Origin: Nitrospirota bacterium
GTDB lineage: Bacteria; Nitrospirota; Nitrospiria; Nitrospirales; Nitrospiraceae
DNA length: 33,315 bases
Assembly (NCBI GenBank): GCA_028876065.1
Contig: JAGWTI010000031.1
Coordinates: forward strand, 1 to 33,315
Direction of reading: 5' to 3'
Part shown: one piece after another, positions 26,091-33,271 of the stretch
How positions within the stretch are numbered: position 1 is the first letter of the stretch
Layout of the letters: each line of letters opens with the position of its first letter
The notes under the pieces: generated by a model
Seen by the model: the letters and a program-made list of their open reading frames with translations, nothing else
Told to the model about the DNA's origin: nothing
Database searches by the model: none
Position numbers and translations under genes: made by a program

Positions 26091-26395
26091 CACCTTTTCA
26101 TGGGAATGGAACTTCATTGCCTGCTGGTACAACTGGCGCGGCACTGCCGGCTGGTTCGCCGTCAGTATGTTTCTCTCGCGCCAAAAAGAACGGGGCCGGG
26201 CCCTGTGCAACAGAATCCTGTGAACCCCGCCAGGTCCGGAAGGAAGCAACGGTAAGCAGGCTAGTTTGTGTGCCGCAGGATCACCTGGCCCCACTATTTC
26301 TTGGCGCGATAGAAAATACCCGGTTGATTTGTCAGCAGGCCATGGCGCGCCAGTTGTACCAGCAGGCAATGAAGTTCCATTCCCATGAAAAGGTG
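26091..26395. repeat. 50-bp identical inverted repeats flanking ffs
   Basis: Bases 26091-26140 are the exact reverse complement of 26346-26395, and weaker similarity extends beyond both. The SRP RNA gene (26192-26292) lies between them. They are parts of the 122-bp repeat array. Recombination between the arms would invert ffs; such an inversion would leave the RNA gene intact but could move it relative to its promoter. Confidence 0.8.
26192..26292 (+). ncRNA. ffs: Signal recognition particle RNA, small bacterial type (4.5S)
   Basis: The conserved apical core CCAGGTCCGGAAGGAAGCA (26231-26249) and the GTAAGCAGG and GTGTGCCGCAGGATC strands form the Ffh-binding hairpin with its GGAA tetraloop. 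The ends GGGGCCGGG (26192-26200) and CCTGGCCCC (26284-26292) pair, closing the long rod. With Ffh protein it targets membrane proteins to the translocon. The length of about 101 bases is normal for the 4.5S type. A weak promoter-like CTGCCG...TATGTT (26144-26171) lies inside the adjoining repeat. It is upstream of dnaX and downstream of tRNA-Ser. Confidence 0.93.
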
Positions 26396-26658
26396 CGCGA
26401 AGCGCGCGGTTCCATTTGAGGTTCTTGGCGCGATAGAAAATACCCGGCTGATTTGCCAGCGGGCCGTGGCGCGCCAGTTGTACCGACAGGCCGTGATGTG
26501 TTCGGCTCATGAAACGGTGTCGCGGGGCGCGACTTCTTCTTCGACAACAATTCAAGTAAGGGCCCCATCCACTTCCCGGCCGAGCTGATCACGACCTGTC
26601 CTAAGGGTCTGCGAGCGTCGGTCATCTGATGTTGGATGCCCCGGGTCGAGCAGAGAAG

Positions 26659-28569
26659 ATGGACTATCAGGTTTCTGCCAGAAAGTACCGGCCGGGCACC
26701 TTCGAGTCGGTGATCGGCCAGCCCCATGTCGTGCAGACGCTGGTCAATGCGATCGCGACCAAGCGCATCGCGCACGCCTTTCTCTTTTCCGGCACGCGCG
26801 GCGTGGGCAAAACCACCGTCGCCCGCATCCTGGCGAAAGCCCTCAACTGCGAGCAAGGCCCGACCGGCACACCCTGCGAAACCTGCGCCAACTGCCAGGA
26901 GATCACCCAGGGCACCTCCGTGGACGTGGTCGAGATCGACGGCGCCTCCAACACCAGCGTGGACGATGTCCGGGAAATCCGCGAGAACGTGAAATTCGCG
27001 CCCTTCCGCGGTCATTACCGGGTCTACATCATCGACGAAGTCCACATGCTCTCGAACTCCGCGTTCAACGCGTTGCTGAAAACGCTGGAGGAACCGCCGG
27101 CCCACGTGGTGTTTATCTTTGCCACCACCGAAATTCACAAGATCCCGGCCACGATCCTGTCCCGTTGCCAGCACTACAATTTTCGGCGAATTTCCAAGGC
27201 CGAGATCATCCAGCGGCTCAAACACGTCGCCGACCAGGAAGGCCTCACGATCGAAGCCCGCAGCCTGGCGGCCCTGGCCCGCGCGAGCGAGGGCAGCATG
27301 CGGGACGCGCTCAGCTTGCTGGACCAGGCGGTGGCTTTCGGCGGGAAGGCCCTGCAGCACCGTGATCTGGAAGCGCTGCTCGGCTCGGTGCCGCAGGAGT
27401 TGGTCCGCGCCATGGTGGCGGCGATCCGCGCGCAGGACAGCCCTGCCGCGGTGCGGGTGGTGGCCCAGTTGCTGGATCAAGGCCACGATTTGCGGGCCTA
27501 CTGTGGAGAGTTGGTGGAGCATCTGCGCAATCTCCTGGTCGCCTCCATCGTGCCGGCCGGCCAGGGGCCGCACGCGTTTCACGGGCTCATCGATTTGTCC
27601 GAGGAAGACATCGCGCAAATTATCGCCGAAGCCGGCGCCTTCAGGGCCGAGCAGCTGCAGGAGTTGTTCAAGATCTTCTCTCAGACGGAAGATACCTTGC
27701 GGCTCAGCAGTCATCCCCGATTCGCATTGGAAGTCGCGGCGGTCCGTGCCGCAAGCCTGTCTGCCGATGGAACGGCTCCTGCCGCGGCCGTGGCGGCTTC
27801 GGCGCCGGCGGCGCGTCCTGTCGTTCCGGCCAAGCCCGCGGGGCCATCCTCGGCCGGCCCTGCTCAGCCGGCCCGTGCCGCTCAGCCGTCTGTGTCGCCG
27901 TCGCGGCCGGGGCCCGACTCGGGGGGCGCCTCCGTCGCGCCGCGCCAGCCGGCTCCTGCAATCCCGGCGAAACCTCTGGGAACCGTTCCGGCAAAAGGCG
28001 CTCCGCCAAGCCCGGCGTCCCCGCACGTCGCCAAACCGATCGGGGCAGGCCGGCCGCCCAACGTTCCGCCGCAGAAGCCGGCAGAACGGTCCGGCGAACG
28101 TTCGGCACCGGCCAAACCGGCGCCAACCGCCGCCCCCTCTACGGCGCCGCCGATCCGGATCAACTGGGAGCATCTGCTCGAACGCATCGAACAGGAGCAT
28201 CCCAGCATTGCCCCCTTCCTGGCCCAAGGAACGTTGGTGGGCACGGATCGTGAGAGCGTGACGATGGGCTATCAGAAAGGGTCGACGGCCTTTGCCCGCA
28301 TCAATACCGAGGCTACCCGCAACCTGGTGGCCGGTCTCTGCTCCGAGCTCGTCGGGCGGAAAGTGCGGGTGAGCGTGATCGAGTTGGCGGAGGGGCAAAC
28401 GCAGGCGCCCAGCATGGCTCAGACGAGACTGGCCAAAGAACGGGAGCAGAAACAGGCGCTCCTGGAGCGGACCAAGGCCCACCCCCTCGTCAAGCAGGCG
28501 CTGGCCACGTTCGGAGGGGAACTGGTGGAGGTTCGCGAGGTGACGCCACAGAAGGAGACCGAGGCATGA
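26659..28569 (+). CDS. dnaX: DNA polymerase III subunits gamma/tau
   Basis: This 636-residue protein starts MDYQVSARKYRPGTF, matching the family start, so ATG 26659 is preferred to ATG 26629. It shows Walker A GTRGVGKT (45-52), four zinc-binding cysteines (64, 73, 76, 79), IIDEVHMLS (Walker B) and ATTEIHKIPATILSRCQ (sensor 1/arginine finger region). Domain III follows at about 240-360. A long Ala/Pro-rich linker (about 370-505) leads to a C-terminal tau-type domain (INWEHLLERIEQEHPS to the end). DnaX forms the clamp-loader core in the replisome. I saw no A6G-type slippery site for making gamma. It overlaps ybaB by four bases. Confidence 0.95.
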   Translation: MDYQVSARKYRPGTFESVIGQPHVVQTLVNAIATKRIAHAFLFSGTRGVGKTTVARILAKALNCEQGPTGTPCETCANCQEITQGTSVDVVEIDGASNTSVDDVREIRENVKFAPFRGHYRVYIIDEVHMLSNSAFNALLKTLEEPPAHVVFIFATTEIHKIPATILSRCQHYNFRRISKAEIIQRLKHVADQEGLTIEARSLAALARASEGSMRDALSLLDQAVAFGGKALQHRDLEALLGSVPQELVRAMVAAIRAQDSPAAVRVVAQLLDQGHDLRAYCGELVEHLRNLLVASIVPAGQGPHAFHGLIDLSEEDIAQIIAEAGAFRAEQLQELFKIFSQTEDTLRLSSHPRFALEVAAVRAASLSADGTAPAAAVAASAPAARPVVPAKPAGPSSAGPAQPARAAQPSVSPSRPGPDSGGASVAPRQPAPAIPAKPLGTVPAKGAPPSPASPHVAKPIGAGRPPNVPPQKPAERSGERSAPAKPAPTAAPSTAPPIRINWEHLLERIEQEHPSIAPFLAQGTLVGTDRESVTMGYQKGSTAFARINTEATRNLVAGLCSELVGRKVRVSVIELAEGQTQAPSMAQTRLAKEREQKQALLERTKAHPLVKQALATFGGELVEVREVTPQKETEA

Positions 28570-28892
28570 GCAGAAACCCATTCGGCAATCTCGGCAATAT
28601 CATGAAGCAGGCCCAAGCCATGCAAGCGCAGATGGCCAAGATCCAGGAACAGGCGGCGGCCAAGCAGGTCAGCGGGACCGCCGGCGGGGGAATGGTCACC
28701 GTGACCGCCAATGGGGCCATGGACATCGTCTCCGTCAAGATCGATCCGGAAGTGGTCAAGTCCGGGGACGCCGAGATGTTGCAGGATTTGGTGGTCGCCG
28801 CGGCGAACGAGGCGCTTCGGAAATCGCGCGACATGATGGCGGAGGAAATGAAAGCGGTGACGGGCGGGTTGAACATTCCGGGGCTGATGTGA
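28566..28892 (+). CDS. ybaB: YbaB/EbfC nucleoid-associated protein
   Basis: This 108-residue protein is the family's full length. It has the N-terminal helix NIMKQAQAMQAQMAKIQEQ and the strand and helix segments VSGTAGGGMVTVTANG, IVSVKIDPEVV and LQDLVVAAANEAL. YbaB forms dimers that bind DNA and is nearly always encoded between dnaX and recR. Its ATG overlaps the dnaX stop (ATGA at 28566-28569), implying translational coupling. Confidence 0.95.
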   Translation: MSRNPFGNLGNIMKQAQAMQAQMAKIQEQAAAKQVSGTAGGGMVTVTANGAMDIVSVKIDPEVVKSGDAEMLQDLVVAAANEALRKSRDMMAEEMKAVTGGLNIPGLM

Positions 28893-28895
28893 ACA

Positions 28896-28980
28896 ATGCT
28901 GAAGGATGAATGATGAACGCGGAATTTCATTTTCAAGCATTTCGCTTTCACTTAGCACTCATCATTCATCATTCATCATT
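28896..28980. repeat. Intergenic ATCATTC-type repeat before recR
   Basis: The gap holds GCTGAAGGATGAATGATGAA and later three direct copies of ATCATTC (28951-28975), partly complementary to the first half, so an RNA hairpin could form between ybaB and recR. It resembles the loose gctgatggctgaa motifs at 10200-10225, 11150-11210 and 16974-17000. I take it as a low-complexity intergenic repeat class. Confidence 0.5.
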
Positions 28981-28994
28981 TTGACTTGGTAGCT

Positions 28995-29597
28995 ATGGCG
29001 ATGGATCAACAGGGGCTTCTCGCCCGCCTCATCCGAGAACTGGTCCGGCTGCCGGGCATCGGCCAGAAAACCGCCCAGCGGCTGGCCTTTCACATTCTGA
29101 AAACGGAGCAGGAGGAAGCCCTGCGGTTGGCCGACGCGATCCATGCCGTCAAGGACGGGTTGACCTTCTGCCGCCAATGCCGGAACATCGCCGAGGGCGA
29201 CCTGTGCGAATTTTGCCTCGACCCCAAGCGGGACAGCACGAAAATTCTCGTGGTGGAGGAGCCGAGCACGCTCTACGCGATCGAGCGCAGCGGCGGGTTT
29301 CGCGGGCTGTACCACGTGCTGCTGGGCACGCTCTCGCCGTTGGATGGAGTCGGCCCCTCCGACATCCGGGCTCAGGAGCTGGCCGACCGGCTGAAAGCCG
29401 GCGGCGTGCAGGAAGTGATCTTGGCGACGAACCCGACGATCGAGGGCGAAGCCACGGCCATCTACCTCACCAGGCTGATCAAGCCGTTCGGGGTCAAGGT
29501 CTCGCGCATTGCCTACGGGATTCCCGTGGGGATGGATATCGAGTATGCGGATGAAGTGACGCTGATCAAATCCCTCGAAGGGCGGCGGGATCTCTGA
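28995..29597 (+). CDS. recR: Recombination mediator RecR
   Basis: This 200-residue protein has the helix-hairpin-helix LPGIGQKTAQRLAFHIL (19-35), a zinc finger (Cys59, Cys62, Cys71, Cys74) and a Toprim domain (ILVVEEPSTLYAIERSGGFRGLYHVLLGTLSPLDGVGP). Its C-terminus has the ATNPTIEGEATAIYL and GIPVGMDIEYADEVTL segments. RecR acts with RecO and RecF to load RecA on gapped DNA. The start is unclear: ATG 28995, ATG 29001 and TTG 28986 all lack a good ribosome site, and the repeat lies just upstream. It is the last gene of the dnaX-ybaB-recR group. Confidence 0.95.
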   Translation: MAMDQQGLLARLIRELVRLPGIGQKTAQRLAFHILKTEQEEALRLADAIHAVKDGLTFCRQCRNIAEGDLCEFCLDPKRDSTKILVVEEPSTLYAIERSGGFRGLYHVLLGTLSPLDGVGPSDIRAQELADRLKAGGVQEVILATNPTIEGEATAIYLTRLIKPFGVKVSRIAYGIPVGMDIEYADEVTLIKSLEGRRDL

Positions 29598-29647
29598 GCC
29601 GTCCGCGATGAGACGAATGGCGAAAAGATCCGCGCAGCATAGATACA

Positions 29648-29677
29648 TTGACGCAAATTTCCGCGCTCTGCTATAGT
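29648..29677 (+). promoter_or_regulatory. Promoter of the dksA-like gene
   Basis: TTGACG (29648-29653), an 18-base spacer and TATAGT (29672-29677). Transcription should start at or within a few bases of ATG 29683, and no ribosome site precedes it, so the message appears leaderless. Confidence 0.75.
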
Positions 29678-29682
29678 TTCGC

Positions 29683-30183
29683 ATGGCCACACGTCGAGTC
29701 CGAACACCGGTGAAAAAACGGGCGGCGCCCAAGGCCGCGGCGAAGTCTGCCGCGACGATCCGCAAGTCGCGTCCGTCCTCCTCCGCCCACAAGGCCGCCC
29801 CGAAGCGTCCGGCCAAGAAGGCGGGCAAAGCGGTCGGAAAGTATCCCGACATCCACCGGGACCTTCAGCGGCAGAGAGCGTCGCTGCTGCAGGAGGCCGG
29901 GGTGGCGCTGACGAATCGCACCGACTTCGAAACCTTCCCGGACCTCAGCGACCAGGCCTCGGCCGAGATGGATCAGAATTTTCTGTTGCGGTTGAAGGAT
30001 CGCGAGCGAAAGCTGATCAAAAAGATCGACGAGGCGCTGGATCGGATGGCCACCAACGTCTATGGGATCTGCGAGAGTTGCGGGCAGGATATCCCGTACA
30101 ATCGGCTGAAAGCGCGTCCCGTCACGACGCTCTGCATCGAGTGCAAGACGTTGCAAGAGCAGGAAGAGTTGATCCGCAAATAA
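29683..30183 (+). CDS. DksA/TraR-family zinc-finger protein with basic N-terminal tail
   Basis: This 166-residue protein has a DksA-like coiled coil and zinc finger: D87-L-S-D90-Q-A92 matches the DxxDxA tip that reaches the RNA polymerase secondary channel. DRERKLIKKIDEALDRM and the finger Cys130, Cys133, Cys151, Cys154 are close to Escherichia coli DksA. Such proteins modulate transcription initiation with ppGpp. The first 52 residues are an unusual Lys/Ala/Pro-rich tail (KKRAAPKAAAKSAATIRK, KRPAKKAGKA), like histone H1, which may bind DNA or RNA. The gene has a good promoter and appears leaderless. It converges with the TPR lipoprotein gene. Confidence 0.9.
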   Translation: MATRRVRTPVKKRAAPKAAAKSAATIRKSRPSSSAHKAAPKRPAKKAGKAVGKYPDIHRDLQRQRASLLQEAGVALTNRTDFETFPDLSDQASAEMDQNFLLRLKDRERKLIKKIDEALDRMATNVYGICESCGQDIPYNRLKARPVTTLCIECKTLQEQEELIRK

Positions 30184-30201
30184 GCCCGCCGGCTTGTCCC
30201 C

Positions 30202-31371
30202 TCAGTGCTTCGTCAGGGCTTCGACGCGTTTCTTGGCGTGCGCGAACCGTTCCTCCTCCTCGGGAATCCCTTCCCCCAAGGCGAGATACGTTTCATACTC
30301 GGTGACGGCGCGACGGACGTTGATCGCTTCGTACGCCTGGGCGAGGTTGAACCGTGCGATAGGATAATTCGGACGGAGCGTGACGGATCGTTGGAACGCG
30401 TCGAGCGCCTTTTTCTGGTCGCCCAGCGCCCGGTACACGTCGCCGAGATTGTTGAGGACGTCCGGCCGGCTGGGGTAGACGCTGAGAGATTGCTGCATCG
30501 CGTCGCGCGCCTTTTCCAGCTGCCCTTGCCGTTTCAGCGCCAAGCCCAGTTTGTGATGGGCTTCCGACAGCATCGCCTTGTCCGTGAACCCGCCGGCGAT
30601 GGCTTTCCCATAGGCGGTGGCGGCGACCACCGGGTCGCCGGGGCCGCAATAGGACAGCTGGGCCGTTTCGCCCCGCGCGAATTGTTGGAGCGACGCGAAG
30701 GGTTCCTTGTCCTCGGCGCCACGGACGTCGACCTTGCCTCCCTTCCCCTTGCTGCTGGCGGCCACGCGGACGAGAAACTCCTTCCGATAGGGACTCAGCA
30801 GGCTCTCGTAGGTGTCGATCGCGACCGAGGCCATCAGCAGGCTGGACGCATCGCGCGGCCCCATCGTGATGTATTGGGTGGTGCTCTTTTCGTCTCCGGT
30901 CCGGTAGAGCGTGCTGAAGTCGAGGTTCGCGCGGCTTGGGGCCTGGGCGAGGCTCATGTAAAACTCCACGGCAGGTTTCAAGGCCGCGAGCGTTTGGCGA
31001 AGGACCGGATAAGGGTTCAGGTCGAGGCCGCTGGGGAACGTGAAGAGGGCGCCAACCAGCAGCCCCTCCTCGTTGAAGAAATACGATTCATCCGAACCGG
31101 TTGCGCTCTTGGCGGCCGGGATGCGCCATTCTTCCCCGCCGCCCCATGGGACTTTCTGGATGGGGACCGTCCGGTGAGCTTTCAGGAACTCGGCCTGTTG
31201 TTCGCAGATTTGCGCGGATTTCATCAGGATCAGATCGCTGGCCGCGGGGGGCAGTTCGCGGTGCAGGGATTCTTCGGCACAGCCGCCGGCGAGCAGGGCC
31301 GACATCGTCAAGGCCCAGCATGCGTTCCTTGTGCCGGACATTCGGAGCATGGGAGAGACGGGAAACCTCAT
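30202..31371 (-). CDS. TPR-repeat lipoprotein
   Basis: This protein of about 389 residues has a lipobox (LLAGGC, Cys31 from this start). A middle region of unknown fold (about 35-220) has the segments SDLILMKSAQICEQQAEFLKAHR and PRDASSLLMASVAIDTYESLLSPY. Three to four tetratricopeptide repeats follow (SEAHHKLGLALKRQGQLEKARDAMQQSL, PDVLNNLGDVYRALGDQKKALDAF, PIARFNLAQAYEA). TPR lipoproteins often organise envelope complexes. Starts at 31371, 31350 and 31341 are all possible; none has a clear ribosome site, and a longer start at 31413 falls inside a hairpin. The small lipoprotein gene lies upstream on the same strand. Confidence 0.75.
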   Translation of the reverse strand: MRFPVSPMLRMSGTRNACWALTMSALLAGGCAEESLHRELPPAASDLILMKSAQICEQQAEFLKAHRTVPIQKVPWGGGEEWRIPAAKSATGSDESYFFNEEGLLVGALFTFPSGLDLNPYPVLRQTLAALKPAVEFYMSLAQAPSRANLDFSTLYRTGDEKSTTQYITMGPRDASSLLMASVAIDTYESLLSPYRKEFLVRVAASSKGKGGKVDVRGAEDKEPFASLQQFARGETAQLSYCGPGDPVVAATAYGKAIAGGFTDKAMLSEAHHKLGLALKRQGQLEKARDAMQQSLSVYPSRPDVLNNLGDVYRALGDQKKALDAFQRSVTLRPNYPIARFNLAQAYEAINVRRAVTEYETYLALGEGIPEEEERFAHAKKRVEALTKH

Positions 31372-31391
31372 AGGGCTGAGTGGATGGATCA

Positions 31392-31419
31392 AGCCCGGTA
31401 GGGTGCATCCCACCGGGCT
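31392..31419. promoter_or_regulatory. Perfect two-part hairpin before the TPR gene
   Basis: AGCCCGGT (31392-31399) pairs with ACCGGGCT (31412-31419), and inside it GGG pairs with CCC around TGCAT, separated only by one unpaired A. No T-run follows on either strand. It lies between the small lipoprotein gene and the TPR gene, both on the minus strand, so it could be an attenuator, a processing site or a 3' end for the upstream gene. Confidence 0.6.
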
Positions 31420-31441
31420 CCCGCGAAGGTCCTAACGGAGG

Positions 31442-31768
31442 TTAATAGGCGCTGGGCCGTTGCGAATGCAACATGGCGTCTTCGCTGGTGTACCCGAATA
31501 GATTGGGCCTGGTGGAAGCCAGGTTGTACCACTGCCGGTTCCAGACGTAATCGAAGGCATTGGCGAAGGGGCTCATCCAGAACGCGACCCACCGAAGCGG
31601 GTGGTCGTCAACGGCCGACGTGCCTTCCGGGTCCGTATAGACCAGGGCCGTGCTTTCCATGGACGAATAGATCGTCGTCTGGTTGGTTCTCACTTCCGTG
31701 GTCCTCGTGCAGCCGGCGGCCACCAAGGCCAGAACGAGTATCAGTCCAGCGAATGGCATGCTCTTCAT
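31442..31768 (-). CDS. Small lipoprotein
   Basis: This 108-residue protein has a short signal sequence ending LVAAGC (lipobox, Cys20). The mature part has TTIYSSMESTALVYTDPEGT and then WVAFWMSPFANAFDYVWNRQWYNLAST, an aromatic-rich segment that may sit at a membrane surface. I know no family. The start at ATG 31768 follows AGAGGTG. A good promoter lies at 31820-31848. It is followed by the TPR lipoprotein gene, and the two may form a set. Confidence 0.75.
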   Translation of the reverse strand: MKSMPFAGLILVLALVAAGCTRTTEVRTNQTTIYSSMESTALVYTDPEGTSAVDDHPLRWVAFWMSPFANAFDYVWNRQWYNLASTRPNLFGYTSEDAMLHSQRPSAY

Positions 31769-31819
31769 CGCATCACCTCTCTGTCTTCAGCGAAGCCCTG
31801 CCTGTTACGCACAGGTCCA

Positions 31820-31848
31820 AGTGTAGCCGACGAGGCCGATTCTGTCCA
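31820..31848 (-). promoter_or_regulatory. Promoter of the small lipoprotein gene
   Basis: On the minus strand TGGACA (31848-31843), a 17-base spacer and TACACT (31825-31820). The leader of about 45 bases carries a five-base CCTGT/ACAGG hairpin (31801-31815). Confidence 0.6.
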
Positions 31849-32042
31849 GCTATTCAAGGTTTTGGGGGAGAAGGGGTGAAGGAAGAACGGGCAAGGACAC
31901 GCGGGAGGAGTTTCTCAAGGAGTACGCGCAAAGACGCTGGAGGTATTTCTCGGTCGGCGTCGATGACGATAGCGAAGCTTCCCCTGTCCCCTTTCGGTGA
32001 TTGTATGGGCCGCGCAAGGCTGGCGGTTCCGGAGAGGCGGCC

Positions 32043-32582
32043 TTATGAGCGCATCTTCAGGGTTCTGTTTGGCACGGATGGATCCAGTAGCCTTCTGGCA
32101 CCCTCGGAGCCGCATACGGGCAAATGCTTCGGGTCCAGTAAGCCCACCTGGACTAACACGCTCGCCTGATCCCAATAGATATGCTCATGCGTGATCTTGC
32201 CGTCCTGAATGCCGGCGATGACGACGACGGCGACTTCAACCTTCTTTCCCGTTGGGGCCACCTCCGGGAGCAGCCAGTCAATCATCGTCGTGTGCGTAAA
32301 CGTTATGACCAATTCTTCCACGATTTGATTCGTCCCAACGGTGAGGGACACGCGGTTCATGGTCACGTCGGGTGGAAAGAATTTGCCGACAAGATGATTC
32401 TTGTAAAAGCTTCTGACCCCCTCGTATCCGTTGCCGCCCATCATGTTGGCAATATTGAGGAGGTGCGGGTTGTCGGCCATGGTTGTCATCGTGGTCTCCA
32501 AGTCGCCTTGGAGTTCGGCATGGACGTGCTTCTCGAGAAGCTTGATCATGGCGAGCTCGGATGCCGAATAGGTCTTGTCCAT
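32043..32582 (-). CDS. SnoaL/NTF2-like protein
   Basis: This 179-residue protein (from ATG 32582, preceded by GGAG at seven bases; ATG 32609 has no such site) has a small cone-fold pattern: helix SASELAMIKLLEKHVHAELQGDLETTMTTMADNP, then GYEGVRSFYKNHLVGKFFPPDVTMNRVSLTVGTNQIVEELVITFTHT, and strands EVAVVVIAGIQDGKITHEHIYWDQASVLVQVGL. This is typical of SnoaL-like polyketide-cyclase/ester-cyclase proteins, which bind small hydrophobic molecules. The reaction and substrate are unknown, and no pathway genes are adjacent. The ~275-base gap before it (31769-32042) contains only a promoter and a possible coding remnant. Confidence 0.75.
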   Translation of the reverse strand: MDKTYSASELAMIKLLEKHVHAELQGDLETTMTTMADNPHLLNIANMMGGNGYEGVRSFYKNHLVGKFFPPDVTMNRVSLTVGTNQIVEELVITFTHTTMIDWLLPEVAPTGKKVEVAVVVIAGIQDGKITHEHIYWDQASVLVQVGLLDPKHLPVCGSEGARRLLDPSVPNRTLKMRS

Positions 32583-32723
32583 GGCGGGCTCCGATGGTTT
32601 CAGGGCCATGAATTCAAAACATGCGCAGCAGGCGGTTTCGAGCGAATCCGCCGCGAATCATAGACTCGCCGGCGCATATTTGCAATTCGAAGGTGTGCCA
32701 GATTTCCCGTCCCACGATGGTCT

Positions 32724-32937
32724 TAGCCCGCATTATTCATGAGGGTTCGTGACGAAACCGCTGAGACGCCCAGCGAGACGGGCGCGTGGAGCCGTGAGGG
32801 AGGGAGGCATCCTTGAACAGGATGTCGACCGACCGAGCGGCGAGCCCGCCCGCTTGGCCGCGACAAGCCAGCGGCCAGGCTTGTCGCAGCGGCGTATCGG
32901 CGGTTGCAGTAGAAGCCGTCATGAATAATGCGGGCTA
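32724..32937. repeat. 214-bp MITE with perfect 19-bp terminal inverted repeats
   Basis: TAGCCCGCATTATTCATGA at 32724-32742 is the exact reverse complement of 32919-32937. The outermost TA on each side could be a duplicated TA target, as made by IS630/Tc1-mariner-type transposases. The inside is GC-rich with short palindromes (GACAAGCC...GGCTTGTC near 32862-32885) and no plausible gene. It is therefore likely a non-autonomous element moved by a transposase encoded elsewhere. From 32583 to 32723 I see nothing. Confidence 0.88.
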
Positions 32938-33025
32938 GACACGGATTCAATGACGATAACGCGATGGTGGGCCGACGGCTCACACGAAGCGCGGGGAATT
33001 AGATTCCTTGTGGAAAGGAACCTCT

Positions 33026-33115
33026 CCGCCGCGAGATGATCGAACGCGGCGGTTCAAGCGAAGCTTGGTATGGAGGCAAAAAACCACTCCGCCCGCATAT
33101 GATCGAAGCGGGCGG
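33026..33115. repeat. Two tandem REP-type hairpins
   Basis: Hairpin one is CCGCCGCG (33026-33033), loop agatgatcgaa, CGCGGCGG (33045-33052). Hairpin two is CCGCCCGC (33089-33096), loop atatgatcgaa, GCGGGCGG (33108-33115). Each is followed by GGTTCA-type sequence. The unit length is 63 bases. The same design occurs on the other strand at 8771-8797. Stem bases differ but pairing is kept. Confidence 0.8.
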
Positions 33116-33196
33116 TTCATGCCGGCGAGAAATCGAATCGAAGCCTTTCGCGGATCGCCTCATCAAACATGAGGCTCCCGCCAAGCAAGCTCGGCG

Positions 33197-33271
33197 TGGT
33201 GGGCGATACAGGTATCGAACCTGTGGCCTCTTCCGTGTGAAGGAAGCGCTCTACCACTGAGCTAATCGCCC
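33197..33271 (-). tRNA. tRNA-Val (anticodon CAC)
   Basis: The minus strand gives acceptor GGGCGAT/ATCGCCC, D-arm TAGCTCAGTGGTAGAGC, anticodon stem CTTCC/GGAAG around TTCACAC (anticodon CAC at 33239-33237), T-arm CACAGGTTCGATACCTGT, discriminator A and encoded CCA. It reads GUG valine codons. Its promoter would lie beyond the window end. Confidence 0.97.

Larger units (their letters stand above)
25824..26546. repeat. Array of about 122-bp repeats around the SRP RNA gene
   Basis: Units start TTGGCGCGATA at 25824, 25945, 26301 and 26425, and one unit is inverted, its end reading TCGCGCCAA at 26176-26184. Each unit contains a GGCGCGCC or GGCGCGGC core, a region like CAGTTGTACCAGCAGGCA, the segment CATGAAAAGGTG and then a short palindrome whose sequence differs between units (GCGCGAAGCGCGC, TCGCGAAAGCGACA, GTCGCGGGGCGCGAC), and ends in TTCCATTTGAGGT. 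The array fills 25824-26191 and 26293-26546. No protein is encoded there; a long open frame runs through but follows the repeat, not codon use. Confidence 0.8.

Noticed and set aside
25824-26546. CRISPR array
   Set aside because: The repeats are about 122 bp, imperfect, partly inverted, and have no regular unique spacers; no cas genes are nearby.
26659-28569. Programmed frameshift in dnaX
   Set aside because: I found no A-rich slippery heptamer followed by a hairpin near the domain III boundary.
32723-32983. 86-residue minus-strand frame over the MITE
   Set aside because: It covers the terminal inverted repeats of the element and has no start signal or protein-like pattern.
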